Positions 1 to 6,623 of a DNA stretch of 8,077 nt are shown piece after piece. The notes beneath the pieces are model-generated. The model ran no database searches. It was not told where the DNA came from and saw only the letters and a program-made list of their open reading frames with translations. This DNA comes from an uncultured Alphaproteobacteria bacterium. Lineage in GTDB: Bacteria > Pseudomonadota > Alphaproteobacteria > RF32 > CAG-239. The stretch spans positions 1 to 8,077 of the forward strand of contig CAMOLN010000031.1 of the NCBI GenBank assembly GCA_946618745.1, written 5' to 3'. How positions within the stretch are numbered: the first letter of the stretch is position 1; each line of letters opens with the position of its first letter. The position numbers were made by a program, and so were the translations under genes.

Positions 1-2
1 TT

Positions 3-191
3 TTGCTTGATTATGAGTTCTATTTCGAACCACTTGGCGGTTATCTGATCATTCAATATATAGCCGTGGCTGTTCTTAAGATCATAGACGCATTCATCGA
101 ATGTAGCTGGCCAGAACAGGCGATGGTCACTCTTGTGTGGTCCATTGGCGTGACTACAGCTCTTATGCTAATTGCCTGGAAATTTGATTGA
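3..191 (+). CDS. Small putative membrane protein, C-terminal part (cut by left edge)
   Basis: The reading frame is open to the left edge, so this is probably the 3' end of a longer gene; the TTG at position 3 is only a possible start. The 62 visible residues contain two hydrophobic stretches, at about residues 14-32 (rich in I, A, V, L) and 41-59 (ending LMLIAW), separated by a short polar loop with 'ECSWPEQ'. This suggests two membrane helices and a very short C-terminal tail. The stop codon abuts a strong intrinsic terminator, which supports a real transcript ending here. The gene converges on kdsB. I recognise no family. GC is about 44% (79 of 180 bases counted by hand). Function unknown. 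Confidence 0.5.
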   Translation: MLDYEFYFEPLGGYLIIQYIAVAVLKIIDAFIECSWPEQAMVTLVWSIGVTTALMLIAWKFD

Positions 192-218
192 GCCCGCTTC
201 GGCGGGCTCTTTTTTTTT
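191..218 (+). terminator. Intrinsic terminator after the left-edge gene
   Basis: A perfect 7-bp GC-rich stem, AGCCCGC (191-197) with GCGGGCT (202-208), is closed by a TTCG tetraloop and followed by a run of T (210-218). It starts on the last base of the upstream stop codon. It lies just beyond the 3' end of the convergent kdsB gene. On the minus strand no T-run follows the hairpin, so it is mainly a plus-strand terminator. Confidence 0.9.
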
Positions 219-996
219 AATCTTTAATATATTGTTTAGCTATCTCGTAATCTTCCGGAGTATTGATATCGGCAGGAACTCTTTTATCAAGGCGAATATC
301 ATCAACCAACATTGCTCTAATTTCCATACCGTTTTCCAAAGCACGCAACTGCTCCAAAGATTCTCTAGCTTCCAAAACCCCGACCGGTAATGAAACCATT
401 TTCTTTAATGATGCCGCTTTGAATACATAAATACCGATATGTTGATACAAATCCTGATTGGGACATTTCTCCGGATTACGTGTAAAAGGTGCCGTAGCGC
501 GGGTAAAATACAGACAGCGAGCTTCTTTTTCGCCTTCTCTCAATCCCATAACTGCTTTTACCACTGCCGGATTGGTTTTATCTGCCTCGTTTTTAATCAC
601 AAAAGCCGCCGTGGCAATATCACAACCGGTGCGCTCAACCATCTCAATCAACGGCAGATTAACCTGCGGATTAACATTGATATTGTCGCCCTGAAAATCA
701 ACTACGATATCATATTTGTCGCCATTAGGATCCAATACTTTCAAAGCTGCTGCAATACGATCGGTGCCGGATGGAAGTTTGGGATCGGTCAAAATCGCTT
801 TAGCCCCGAATTTAGCACATTCGTCAACAATTTCCTGATCACCGGCGGCAATCGCAATATCACATTCCGGTAAATATTTTTTGACATTTTCATAAACGCG
901 TTGCACCGCTGTTTTACCGTTAATATCCAACAAAGGTTTGTTAGGCAGTCTGGTCGAAGCCAAACGCACCGGCATTAAAGTAATAACTCTAGACAT
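217..996 (-). CDS. kdsB: 3-deoxy-manno-octulosonate cytidylyltransferase (CMP-Kdo synthetase), divergent
   Basis: KdsB joins CTP and Kdo to give CMP-Kdo, the cytoplasmic activation step before Kdo is added to lipid A. The 259-residue protein has the family's nucleotide-binding start RLASTRLP (residues 11-18, numbered from ATG 996), SGTDR (76-80), QGDN (102-105), LYFTRAT (162-168), HIGIY (186-190), LEQLR (214-218) and a terminal INTPED (244-249). Length is normal (about 245-260). I chose ATG 996 because AAGG sits 8 nt upstream; ATG 1002 is also in frame but only 2 nt from that AAGG. The start overlaps the end of the HAD gene by 8 nt, implying translational coupling; it is last in the pgpA operon. 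Odd points: the usual QGDEP is QGDN, and the usual VDTPED, whose Asp is a metal ligand in KdsB structures, reads INTPED. A related sugar-acid cytidylyltransferase is the main alternative. Confidence 0.88.
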   Translation of the reverse strand: MSRVITLMPVRLASTRLPNKPLLDINGKTAVQRVYENVKKYLPECDIAIAAGDQEIVDECAKFGAKAILTDPKLPSGTDRIAAALKVLDPNGDKYDIVVDFQGDNINVNPQVNLPLIEMVERTGCDIATAAFVIKNEADKTNPAVVKAVMGLREGEKEARCLYFTRATAPFTRNPEKCPNQDLYQHIGIYVFKAASLKKMVSLPVGVLEARESLEQLRALENGMEIRAMLVDDIRLDKRVPADINTPEDYEIAKQYIKD

Positions 997-1678
997 TTTC
1001 ATTTCCTTTCTTAATCGTATTATTTTCCAACCAATTTTTTAATTCAACCACATCATGAACTTCTGGCACATCTGCCAATTCCGGCGGCAAAGCTGAAGTA
1101 AATTCACAACGCATTCTAACCGGTTGAACACCAGCTTTGATAGCCGCTTCAATATTATAAATTCGATCATCAACCAAAATTGTCTCTTCCGCTTTCAACC
1201 CGTATTTATCCAAACAATATTTCAACATATCTTCTTTGGCGGAATCATGCATAAAAGCACCGTGTTGCACACATTCAATCGTCAAAAAGTCGCTGACTTC
1301 GGCAAGCAACTTATCGAGTAATTTTTTCTTGGTGGCTACATCAAAAGTCGCTGACATGGTAAACTGACGATAACCTTTTTCATGCAACTCTTTTAATACC
1401 TCAACCACGTGCGGATAAAGCGGACGAGCCGAAAAAAACTCCCAACTTGTGCAAAAATCTTTGTCCATTTCCACCCCCATCTCCGGATGAGTTTTAAGCT
1501 CCAAAGCTCCGTATTTAGGCACAATCGGCAACACTTTGGGTAAATCTTGCCATTGGATATTGCCGAACAGTGGTTTATATTTGGGATGATTGGTCAAAAA
1601 ATTAAAATAAGCACGATTGAGATCAGCCAAAACCCCGTCCACATCCCAAAATATATTTCTAATCACTTTCTTCTCCAT
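989..1678 (-). CDS. HAD-superfamily phosphatase, substrate unknown
   Basis: A 229-residue haloacid dehalogenase-type hydrolase, probably a cytoplasmic phosphomonoesterase. Motif I is DVDGVLAD (residues 12-19; nucleophile D12, acid/base D14), motif II is the Ser in FTMSAT (S109), motif III is probably K148, and motif IV is ILVDD (D170, D171). Residues about 20-90 form an insert after motif I, where C1 cap domains lie. The start is well supported by TAGGAG 7 nt before the ATG, overlapping the stop codon of anmK (10-nt gap). It overlaps kdsB by 8 nt. Position between anmK, whose product is MurNAc-6-phosphate, and kdsB, whose substrate Kdo comes from Kdo-8-phosphate, suggests either a MupP-like MurNAc-6-P phosphatase or a KdsC substitute. 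Sequence does not decide: it is longer than classic KdsC (about 180 aa) and lacks the DxDGTL form usual in phosphoglycolate phosphatase and MupP-type proteins. Confidence 0.85.
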   Translation of the reverse strand: MEKKVIRNIFWDVDGVLADLNRAYFNFLTNHPKYKPLFGNIQWQDLPKVLPIVPKYGALELKTHPEMGVEMDKDFCTSWEFFSARPLYPHVVEVLKELHEKGYRQFTMSATFDVATKKKLLDKLLAEVSDFLTIECVQHGAFMHDSAKEDMLKYCLDKYGLKAEETILVDDRIYNIEAAIKAGVQPVRMRCEFTSALPPELADVPEVHDVVELKNWLENNTIKKGNENV

Positions 1679-1688
1679 ATTTTTACTC

Positions 1689-2960
1689 CTATCGACATTG
1701 CCAACCTTTGGCAGCCAAATTCACCTTATCAAAATAAGTTGTGCGACCTTTAACCGGCTCGGCAATTTCCCCACACACAATATTTTTGCCGGAACTTATC
1801 ACTTCGGCAATTTCCCACACCTTATTTTGCAAGCGATAACGCGCCATATCGGCAAAAAGACGTGCCTCCATATATTCACCGAATGAGGAATAACGAACAT
1901 TCAAACGACCTGACAACCTTGTTTGCAAATCAGCAAACATCTGCTTATGCTCCGGTAAAATTAAGCCTTCTCCATGTAACAACTTACTAAAATCATCTAA
2001 CACCAGCGGATTTTTCCATCCCCCTCCAAAAAGAATAATTTGCTTTGGTAAAGTTATATTATCAGGTATTTGAGCTAAAGTATAAGCGGCAATATAAGCC
2101 GCCGAATATTCAAATGTGCGCAAAGCATCACTAAAAGCAATATTTTGCTTTTCAACAAAATCAAAAATTTCCTGTTTGTGATAATAAGCCGGATCACCGG
2201 ATTTTGGCAAAGGACTTTGATAAAACCCCTCCCCTTCGTCAAATATTTTTTGCAAAAGCTTCTGTTTTATCTGGCCTTGACTTCCCAATTTACCGCCTTC
2301 ATCAAAAGGTTGATCGGTATTAAGACGCACAAAGCTGTCGATATATTCGTTAAACGGACCGGAATCCGAACCGATAAGTGCTACCTTATTATGCACCAAA
2401 GCAAAATTGGAAGTATTACCGCCGTTGTAATAAATTCCGTCTCCCTCACTCAAGGCTATATGAGCATTATGCGGAGGAACTAACGGAGCTCCCTCAAATC
2501 CGTTCATCAACAGTGCCGAGCGAAAATCATATACTACCCGAATTCCCGTCAAATCAGCCAACATTTGTCCCGACCCCATTTGCAGAGTATAAGGAATATC
2601 CCCGTTGCGATGCGCTTTAGACGGAGGGTTATGGTCGAGAGTTTTGCCGTGAAAACCGATAGCATCAATTCTAGTTTTATCCAGGCTGTTAACTTCGCAC
2701 ATTTCATTGATAGCTTCGGCAACGCCTTGGATATATTCATCGTGAATTTGATGAAACAACGGCAATGACTCTATTTCCAAATAAGTTTTATTATATACTT
2801 GCCGGCGCAATTCCTCGATTTTGTTTTGCATTGCGGCACTGTAAGGTTTAGAAAACGTGCAAATATCGGTCATCTTATCACCATCAAACTCTGTTAAAAC
2901 AAAGTCAAGCGCATCCATAGAATTGCCGGTCATATTACCGATAATGCGATATTTATCCAT
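1689..2960 (-). CDS. anmK: Anhydro-N-acetylmuramic acid kinase, divergent
   Basis: AnmK opens the 1,6-anhydro ring of anhydroMurNAc, released during peptidoglycan turnover, and phosphorylates it to MurNAc-6-phosphate in the cytoplasm. Family landmarks seen in order: IGNMTGNSMDALD (residues 7-19, the ATP-binding start), IGFHGKT (101-107), YTLQMGSGQ (124-132), DFRSAL...GAPLVP (145-162), NGGNTSN (179-185), DSGPFN (199-204, matching DTGPGN with the catalytic Asp), LFGGGWKNP (310-318) and YMEARLFA (363-370). At 423 residues it is longer than the usual 360-390. Deviations from consensus: GxMSGTSxDG reads GNMTGNSMDA, and IGGIAN reads NGGNTSN. The start codon lies 3 nt after the pgpA stop with no clear Shine-Dalgarno, so translation probably depends on coupling to pgpA. 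It could be a specialised subfamily with a related anhydrosugar substrate. Confidence 0.88.
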   Translation of the reverse strand: MDKYRIIGNMTGNSMDALDFVLTEFDGDKMTDICTFSKPYSAAMQNKIEELRRQVYNKTYLEIESLPLFHQIHDEYIQGVAEAINEMCEVNSLDKTRIDAIGFHGKTLDHNPPSKAHRNGDIPYTLQMGSGQMLADLTGIRVVYDFRSALLMNGFEGAPLVPPHNAHIALSEGDGIYYNGGNTSNFALVHNKVALIGSDSGPFNEYIDSFVRLNTDQPFDEGGKLGSQGQIKQKLLQKIFDEGEGFYQSPLPKSGDPAYYHKQEIFDFVEKQNIAFSDALRTFEYSAAYIAAYTLAQIPDNITLPKQIILFGGGWKNPLVLDDFSKLLHGEGLILPEHKQMFADLQTRLSGRLNVRYSSFGEYMEARLFADMARYRLQNKVWEIAEVISSGKNIVCGEIAEPVKGRTTYFDKVNLAAKGWQCR

Positions 2961-2963
2961 AGC

Positions 2964-3455
2964 TTAAAAACCCATAAACAAGTTATAATAATGATTAATC
3001 AAATACAAACAAATGGCGGCATAACCTCCGGCAAACACATCATCAAGCATAACCCCTAAAGCATCACGCAACTTTTTATCTGCCCAACCGGCCGGAAAAG
3101 GCTTGGTAATATCAAACAATCTGAACAAAGCAAATCCTATCGTTAAAACCAATATTACATGGCTATTGCCTTGCATCATTGCCGCCACGGGCAAAAAGCT
3201 CAAACTTTGTCCGCATACCTCATCTATCACAATCAACGAGGGATCATGTTTGGTATATTTCAAAACTTCGATTGAAACCACCCAACCGACAATAAAAGCT
3301 GCTGCAGCTAAAACCGCCACCCCTTTAGCCCCGTAATTATAAGCACTCCACCAAACAAAAGGCAAAGTTACCAATGAACCGAAAGTCCCTGAGGCAAACG
3401 GAAAATATCCCGCCCCGAAAAAGCTCGCCAAAGCAAATGCAATTTTTTTATACAT
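2964..3455 (-). CDS. pgpA: Phosphatidylglycerophosphatase A
   Basis: PgpA dephosphorylates phosphatidylglycerophosphate to phosphatidylglycerol at the inner membrane. The 163-residue protein is hydrophobic with about four membrane segments and carries the family motifs GYFPFASGTFGS (residues 16-27), HDPSLIVIDE (70-79), FRLFDITKPFP (111-121) and GVMLDD (134-139), which hold the acidic metal-binding residues. The usual GG before GIMLDD is replaced by DA. I start it at ATG 3455, which has CAGG 5 nt upstream and begins right before the conserved domain; an in-frame ATG at 3500 would add 15 residues with no family match and lies deep in the promoter region. It is the first gene of the four-gene minus-strand operon. 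Confidence 0.9.
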   Translation of the reverse strand: MYKKIAFALASFFGAGYFPFASGTFGSLVTLPFVWWSAYNYGAKGVAVLAAAAFIVGWVVSIEVLKYTKHDPSLIVIDEVCGQSLSFLPVAAMMQGNSHVILVLTIGFALFRLFDITKPFPAGWADKKLRDALGVMLDDVFAGGYAAICLYLINHYYNLFMGF

Positions 3456-3531
3456 AACTACCTGTCCTGAAATTTTTATTTGCTTGAAAGCATAAAACAA
3501 TCACAAAGTTTTGCAACTGCTTTAGGCAACT

Positions 3532-3541
3532 TTTGCGCAAA
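3532..3541. promoter_or_regulatory. 10-bp palindrome upstream of pgpA, possible operator
   Basis: TTTGCGCAAA is a perfect palindrome 77-86 bp before the pgpA start, between the candidate minus-strand promoter and the gene. Nearby AAAGTT and AACTTT form a looser inverted repeat. No regulator is assigned; this could be chance in AT-rich DNA. Confidence 0.2.
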
Positions 3542-3571
3542 TAATACTGAATATATTGTAGTCTTTAACCG

Positions 3572-3600
3572 ATTTTATTTGCTTCTGCCCAATTGCACAA
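3572..3600 (-). promoter_or_regulatory. Candidate sigma-70-type promoter of the pgpA operon
   Basis: On the minus strand TTGTGC (3600-3595), a 17-bp spacer and TAAAAT (3577-3572) resemble -35 and -10 boxes. Initiation would fall near 3565, giving a leader of about 110 nt before ATG 3455. AT-rich DNA makes such matches common, and other pairs closer to the gene are possible. Confidence 0.3.
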
Positions 3601-3606
3601 AAATAC

Positions 3607-3635
3607 TTGCATTTTACAATCTTTTATTTTACTAT
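3607..3635 (+). promoter_or_regulatory. Candidate promoter of the structured RNA and XRE gene
   Basis: TTGCAT (3607-3612), a 17-bp spacer and TACTAT (3630-3635) would start transcription near 3642, at the foot of the first RNA hairpin. An alternative pair is TTGCAC (3593-3598) and TACAAT (3615-3620), spacer 16, with a better -10 and a start near 3627. The second pair overlaps the minus-strand candidate, so the two directions may compete. Confidence 0.35.
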
Positions 3636-3640
3636 AGTTT

Positions 3641-3801
3641 CCGCAACGGCGTGTTGTCGTTGCGGAGTGTAGCAACTCCTCACAATGAATATCTCTCCGA
3701 GAGGGGAGCCGACCTAATATATTGAATAAGTCGGACTGTTCATTGTGACAGTTGCTAACTCCCCACCTTGATGAGTTTTCTCAAGGTGGTTGTTTTTTAT
3801 T
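3641..3801 (+). ncRNA. Candidate structured small RNA or attenuating leader
   Basis: About 160 nt of non-coding sequence can fold into an ordered series of helices. Hairpin 1 is CCGCAACG (3641-3648) with CGTTGCGG (3658-3665), perfect, 9-nt loop. A long stem pairs 3670-3677 with 3750-3757 (8 bp, perfect) and, after a small internal loop, 3680-3691 with 3737-3748 (12 bp including one G-U). Inside it lie CTCTCC-GAGA-GGGGAG (3693-3708, a GNRA tetraloop hairpin with one G-U) and CCGAC/GTCGG (3709-3713 with 3730-3734). The 3' end is an intrinsic terminator. No ORF of note fits, and I recognise no known riboswitch or sRNA family. The XRE start codon follows 22 nt after the T-run, so this may be an independent sRNA or a leader that controls read-through into that gene. 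The structures are read directly; that it is transcribed is inference. Confidence 0.55.
3763..3801 (+). terminator. Intrinsic terminator before the XRE gene
   Basis: CCACCTTGA (3763-3771) pairs perfectly with TCAAGGTGG (3781-3789) around a 9-nt loop, followed by the T-rich TTGTTTTTTATT (3790-3801). It lies between the upstream structured segment and the Shine-Dalgarno of the XRE gene, so it would end a short RNA of about 160 nt or attenuate the gene. Confidence 0.8.
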
Positions 3802-3819
3802 CAATAGGAGAGTATAAGC

Positions 3820-4311
3820 ATGAAAACAACAACCTCGGATTATTCTCGCAATAAAAAATCTCGTGGTCGGCAACCCAATGGTGAGCCTAATCCGGTTGAT
3901 ATTCACATCGGCAATCGTCTAAAATTGCGCCGCCAATTTTTACGAATTTCGCAACAACAAATGGGGAAAATGTTGGGACTGACCTTTCAACAGGTGCAAA
4001 AATATGAGAAAGGACAAAATCGCATATCAGGCAGCCGATTGTGGGATTTTGCTTGTGTTTTAGGAGTTGATGTCAATTTTTTTTATACCGATATGGATAG
4101 AGAAATTATTTCACAAAGTCCGCGTTGCCTTAACCATGTTGTTACTCAAAATTCTGCAACTATCCCCTATGATCCTATGCAGTCAGAACGAGCCCTCAAG
4201 ATAACTAAAGCTTTTTTACAAATTAAAAATCGTTCAATTGCCGATAGTCTTTATAACTTAATAATCAACCTAAACACCAGTCAATATCTTTTAGCTAAAG
4301 AAAAACCATAA
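3820..4311 (+). CDS. XRE (Cro/CI-type) helix-turn-helix regulator
   Basis: A 163-residue DNA-binding protein. Residues 1-27 are a polar, basic tail (NKKSRGRQPNG). Residues 29-88 form the HTH_XRE fold, with helix 2-turn-helix 3 at about 44-64 (QQQMGKML...TFQQVQKYEKG) and the usual L-WDFACVLGV end. The C-terminal half (about 95-163) is not a recognised domain and may dimerise; it has a short helical segment 123-156. Short regulators of this layout are frequent in Alphaproteobacteria. The start has TAGGAGAG about 7 nt upstream. It is transcribed alone, behind an intrinsic terminator and a highly structured leader, so its expression may be set by read-through. Targets are unknown; autoregulation of the 3456-3819 region is plausible but not shown. 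Confidence 0.88.
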   Translation: MKTTTSDYSRNKKSRGRQPNGEPNPVDIHIGNRLKLRRQFLRISQQQMGKMLGLTFQQVQKYEKGQNRISGSRLWDFACVLGVDVNFFYTDMDREIISQSPRCLNHVVTQNSATIPYDPMQSERALKITKAFLQIKNRSIADSLYNLIINLNTSQYLLAKEKP

Positions 4312-4325
4312 TTAACTTCCATGCT

Positions 4326-4354
4326 AAAAAAACGGGCAAGTTACCTCGCCCGTT
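4326..4354 (-). terminator. Intrinsic terminator of aas
   Basis: AACGGGC (4331-4337) and GCCCGTT (4348-4354) form a perfect 7-bp stem around a 10-nt loop. Read on the minus strand it is followed by a T-run (4332-4326), 20 bp after the aas stop. In the plus direction no T-run follows, so the convergent XRE gene would be served only weakly. It accounts for the 63-bp gap between the two genes. Confidence 0.85.
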
Positions 4355-4374
4355 ATAACCAAAGCGGAAAATTA

Positions 4375-6534
4375 TTATTTCTCTATCTGTTCCAATACCC
4401 ATTTCTTTAAGGTAACATTATCCGCTTTGCCGGTGGCAAACAACGGAATTTCCTCCTTAAACATAAACTGAGTGGGAATATACAACTCCGACAAGCCTTT
4501 GGCTTGAACCGCAGCCGCAAATTTTTCTTTGGTAACTTCTTTAGAATTGGAAACAAATATTATTTGCTCACCCTTAGACGGATGCGGAACGGCAACAACC
4601 CCGCAATGAAATTCTTCATCACGCCAAGTCTCACGAGCAACATTTTCCACAGCTAACAGCGATACCATCTCTCCGCCGATTTTGGCGAAACGTTTAACGC
4701 GGTCGATGATTTTAACAAATCCTAACTCATCAATCTCAACCACATCTCCGGTATGATACCATCCGTCTTTGACCGGAACCAAAACACCGGGATTATCGGC
4801 AAACATATAGCCTTTCATAACATTCGGCCCTTTAACGACAAACTCGCCGCCTTTGGTAATGCCGGGAACTTTTTCAATTTTGCATTCCATAGCCGGAGCT
4901 AAACGCCCGATAGTTCCGTATTTATTAAATAATAAAGTATTAACGCATACAATCGGCGAGCATTCGGTTGTTCCATATCCTTCCAATAAACGAACTCCCA
5001 AATTTTCCGCCAACATTTTGCGCGTATCCTCTTTCACCGCTTCCGCTCCGGCATAACAATAGCGAATATGACGAAAATCATAAGGATGCGAAATTTTAGC
5101 ATAAGCCTTAAAGAATGTATCGGTTGCCACCATAATACTGGCTCGAACTTCATACAACAATTCGGTTATGGTGCGATACAACAAAGGTGACGGAAACTCA
5201 AAAACTTTAGCTCCGCTCAATAACGGAAAGATAGTTCCGACCGTAAGACCGAATGAATGAAACATCGGCAAGGAGTTAAACATCAAATCTTTAATCGTTG
5301 TATGTAAAAAGCAACAAGTTTGTGCCACATTGGCAATAACATTTTGGTGTGATAACAAAACCGCTTTCGGCATACCTTCGGATCCGGATGTAAACAAAAT
5401 ATATGCAGTATCCGAACTGTTTTGCTTGGCCGGAACTTTTTTGGTCTTGTAATACCACAGGCCGCGCAACTTATCTTTCAAGCTGATATCTTTGGCAATA
5501 TCTTCCAAATAATGAATCTTAACTTTAGCCTCCTGCAATTTGGCCATAACCCCTTCCATCTTTGCTTTCTCTACAAAAGCTTTAGAGGAAATAACATTTT
5601 TAACCAATGCGGTTTTGCACATTGAAACAACCACACCCTCACCTTGGGTAAAATTGAGCATTACCGGAACTCTGGCATAAGCCGAAAGTCCGAATAATGA
5701 CACAACATTGGCAATAGTGTTGGGAAGTATTATACCAACATGCTCTTTATTTTTGGTAAACTCCTTAAATTTATGCCCCAAAACATAGCTTTTAAGCAAT
5801 ATATCCATATAGCTCTGCGGTTGACGGTTAATATCTTCAATTATCTTGCGACGACTGAAAAGACCGGTTTTACCGTAAATACGCGAGGTGCGCAACAAAG
5901 CCTTAAATAAAGTCAAATTACTTTTATACAATGATGAAAAGCGCATATTATTCATCATACGATAGGTTAAGTCCTTTAAATAGTCGCGGTTTTTGCGCAA
6001 TTCAGCGTTAATTTTAATGCTCTCTGGTTTACCCACTTTTACAAAAATCTTAGGTAAAGGACGATGCGGAACATTACCTTCGGTCTCGGAAAATACACTG
6101 TATTGCGCTCCGTTTATCCAAATCGGGATAAGCGGAGAATCTGTTTTATCGGCAATAATCGCAGGAATTTCGTAAATCTTCATAATATCGCCGGAATCAC
6201 TCATCATTCCTTCGGGAAACATCACAAAATATTGTCCGTCGTGTAAACCTTCCATAACCTTTTTGGCATCGGCAGCATCAATATAATTATATTCCATCTT
6301 GCGAGCGAAAGTCATAAAAAAGCGCAACCACTTATTGCGATATAATTTGGCATGTAACAAAAATATCGGATTTTTAGGTAAAAATGCAAACAAAATTACC
6401 GGATCCAGCCAGGAAATATGATTGGAAATAAAGATACCGCGTTTGGGTAATTTATCTTCATCAACCTGAAACTCAACCCGCACCTTAAATATAGTAAACA
6501 ATCCGCGCAAAACTAAACGAACAAAATTCTGCAT
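4375..6534 (-). CDS. aas: Bifunctional acyl-ACP synthetase / 2-acylglycerophosphoethanolamine acyltransferase
   Basis: Aas charges ACP with a fatty acid using ATP and moves it to the 2-position-free lysophospholipid, repairing phospholipids at the inner face of the inner membrane. The 719 residues match my recollection of E. coli Aas in length. An N-terminal PlsC-type domain has NHISWLD (38-44; H39, D44), FPEG (106-109) and MKIYE (118-122). A C-terminal AMP-forming ligase domain has the P-loop TSGSEGMPK (382-390), YGTTE (520-524), YHTGD (593-597), DRVKRFAKIGGE (611-622) and the catalytic Lys in ATGK (K703). All expected catalytic residues are present. Shine-Dalgarno GAGGAG precedes the ATG by about 6 nt. 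It is monocistronic, with its own terminator and a promoter region shared divergently with the fusion gene. The lysophospholipid flippase gene lplT, next to aas in enterobacteria, is not here. Confidence 0.92.
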   Translation of the reverse strand: MQNFVRLVLRGLFTIFKVRVEFQVDEDKLPKRGIFISNHISWLDPVILFAFLPKNPIFLLHAKLYRNKWLRFFMTFARKMEYNYIDAADAKKVMEGLHDGQYFVMFPEGMMSDSGDIMKIYEIPAIIADKTDSPLIPIWINGAQYSVFSETEGNVPHRPLPKIFVKVGKPESIKINAELRKNRDYLKDLTYRMMNNMRFSSLYKSNLTLFKALLRTSRIYGKTGLFSRRKIIEDINRQPQSYMDILLKSYVLGHKFKEFTKNKEHVGIILPNTIANVVSLFGLSAYARVPVMLNFTQGEGVVVSMCKTALVKNVISSKAFVEKAKMEGVMAKLQEAKVKIHYLEDIAKDISLKDKLRGLWYYKTKKVPAKQNSSDTAYILFTSGSEGMPKAVLLSHQNVIANVAQTCCFLHTTIKDLMFNSLPMFHSFGLTVGTIFPLLSGAKVFEFPSPLLYRTITELLYEVRASIMVATDTFFKAYAKISHPYDFRHIRYCYAGAEAVKEDTRKMLAENLGVRLLEGYGTTECSPIVCVNTLLFNKYGTIGRLAPAMECKIEKVPGITKGGEFVVKGPNVMKGYMFADNPGVLVPVKDGWYHTGDVVEIDELGFVKIIDRVKRFAKIGGEMVSLLAVENVARETWRDEEFHCGVVAVPHPSKGEQIIFVSNSKEVTKEKFAAAVQAKGLSELYIPTQFMFKEEIPLFATGKADNVTLKKWVLEQIEK

Positions 6535-6560
6535 AATAAACTCCTCATATAAATTAGTTC

Positions 6561-6571
6561 GCCTAATAGGC
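6561..6571. promoter_or_regulatory. Short palindrome in the aas leader
   Basis: GCCTAATAGGC is an 11-bp palindrome (5-bp arms, single central base) 27-37 bp before the aas start, overlapping an ATTAG/CTAAT inverted repeat (6553-6557, 6563-6567). It could be an operator for a regulator of aas or a small leader hairpin. No partner is identified. Confidence 0.2.
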
Positions 6572-6623
6572 TACGTTATAACTATTAATATATCATTTAA
6601 CTTTTTTAATGCTTGTTAATTTA

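Noticed and set aside
191..218. Terminator of kdsB on the minus strand
   Set aside because: The hairpin is symmetric, but on the minus strand the T-run is missing after it; it fits the plus-strand gene.
439..873. Plus-strand open frame inside kdsB
   Set aside because: It lies wholly opposite kdsB, has no family motif, and kdsB's motifs prove the other strand.
3456..3500. N-terminal extension of PgpA to ATG 3500
   Set aside because: The 15 extra residues do not match the family, and ATG 3455 has a good Shine-Dalgarno right before the conserved domain.
3480..3725. 81-residue plus-strand open frame across the pgpA-XRE intergenic region
   Set aside because: It runs through the promoters and structured RNA, lacks a Shine-Dalgarno and a recognisable domain, and its composition follows the hairpins.
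3641..3801. 6S RNA (SsrS)
   Set aside because: GAGCCGA and CACCTTGA also occur in E. coli 6S as I recall it, in the same order, but here there is no long closing stem joining the 5' and 3' ends, and the second string is part of a terminator.
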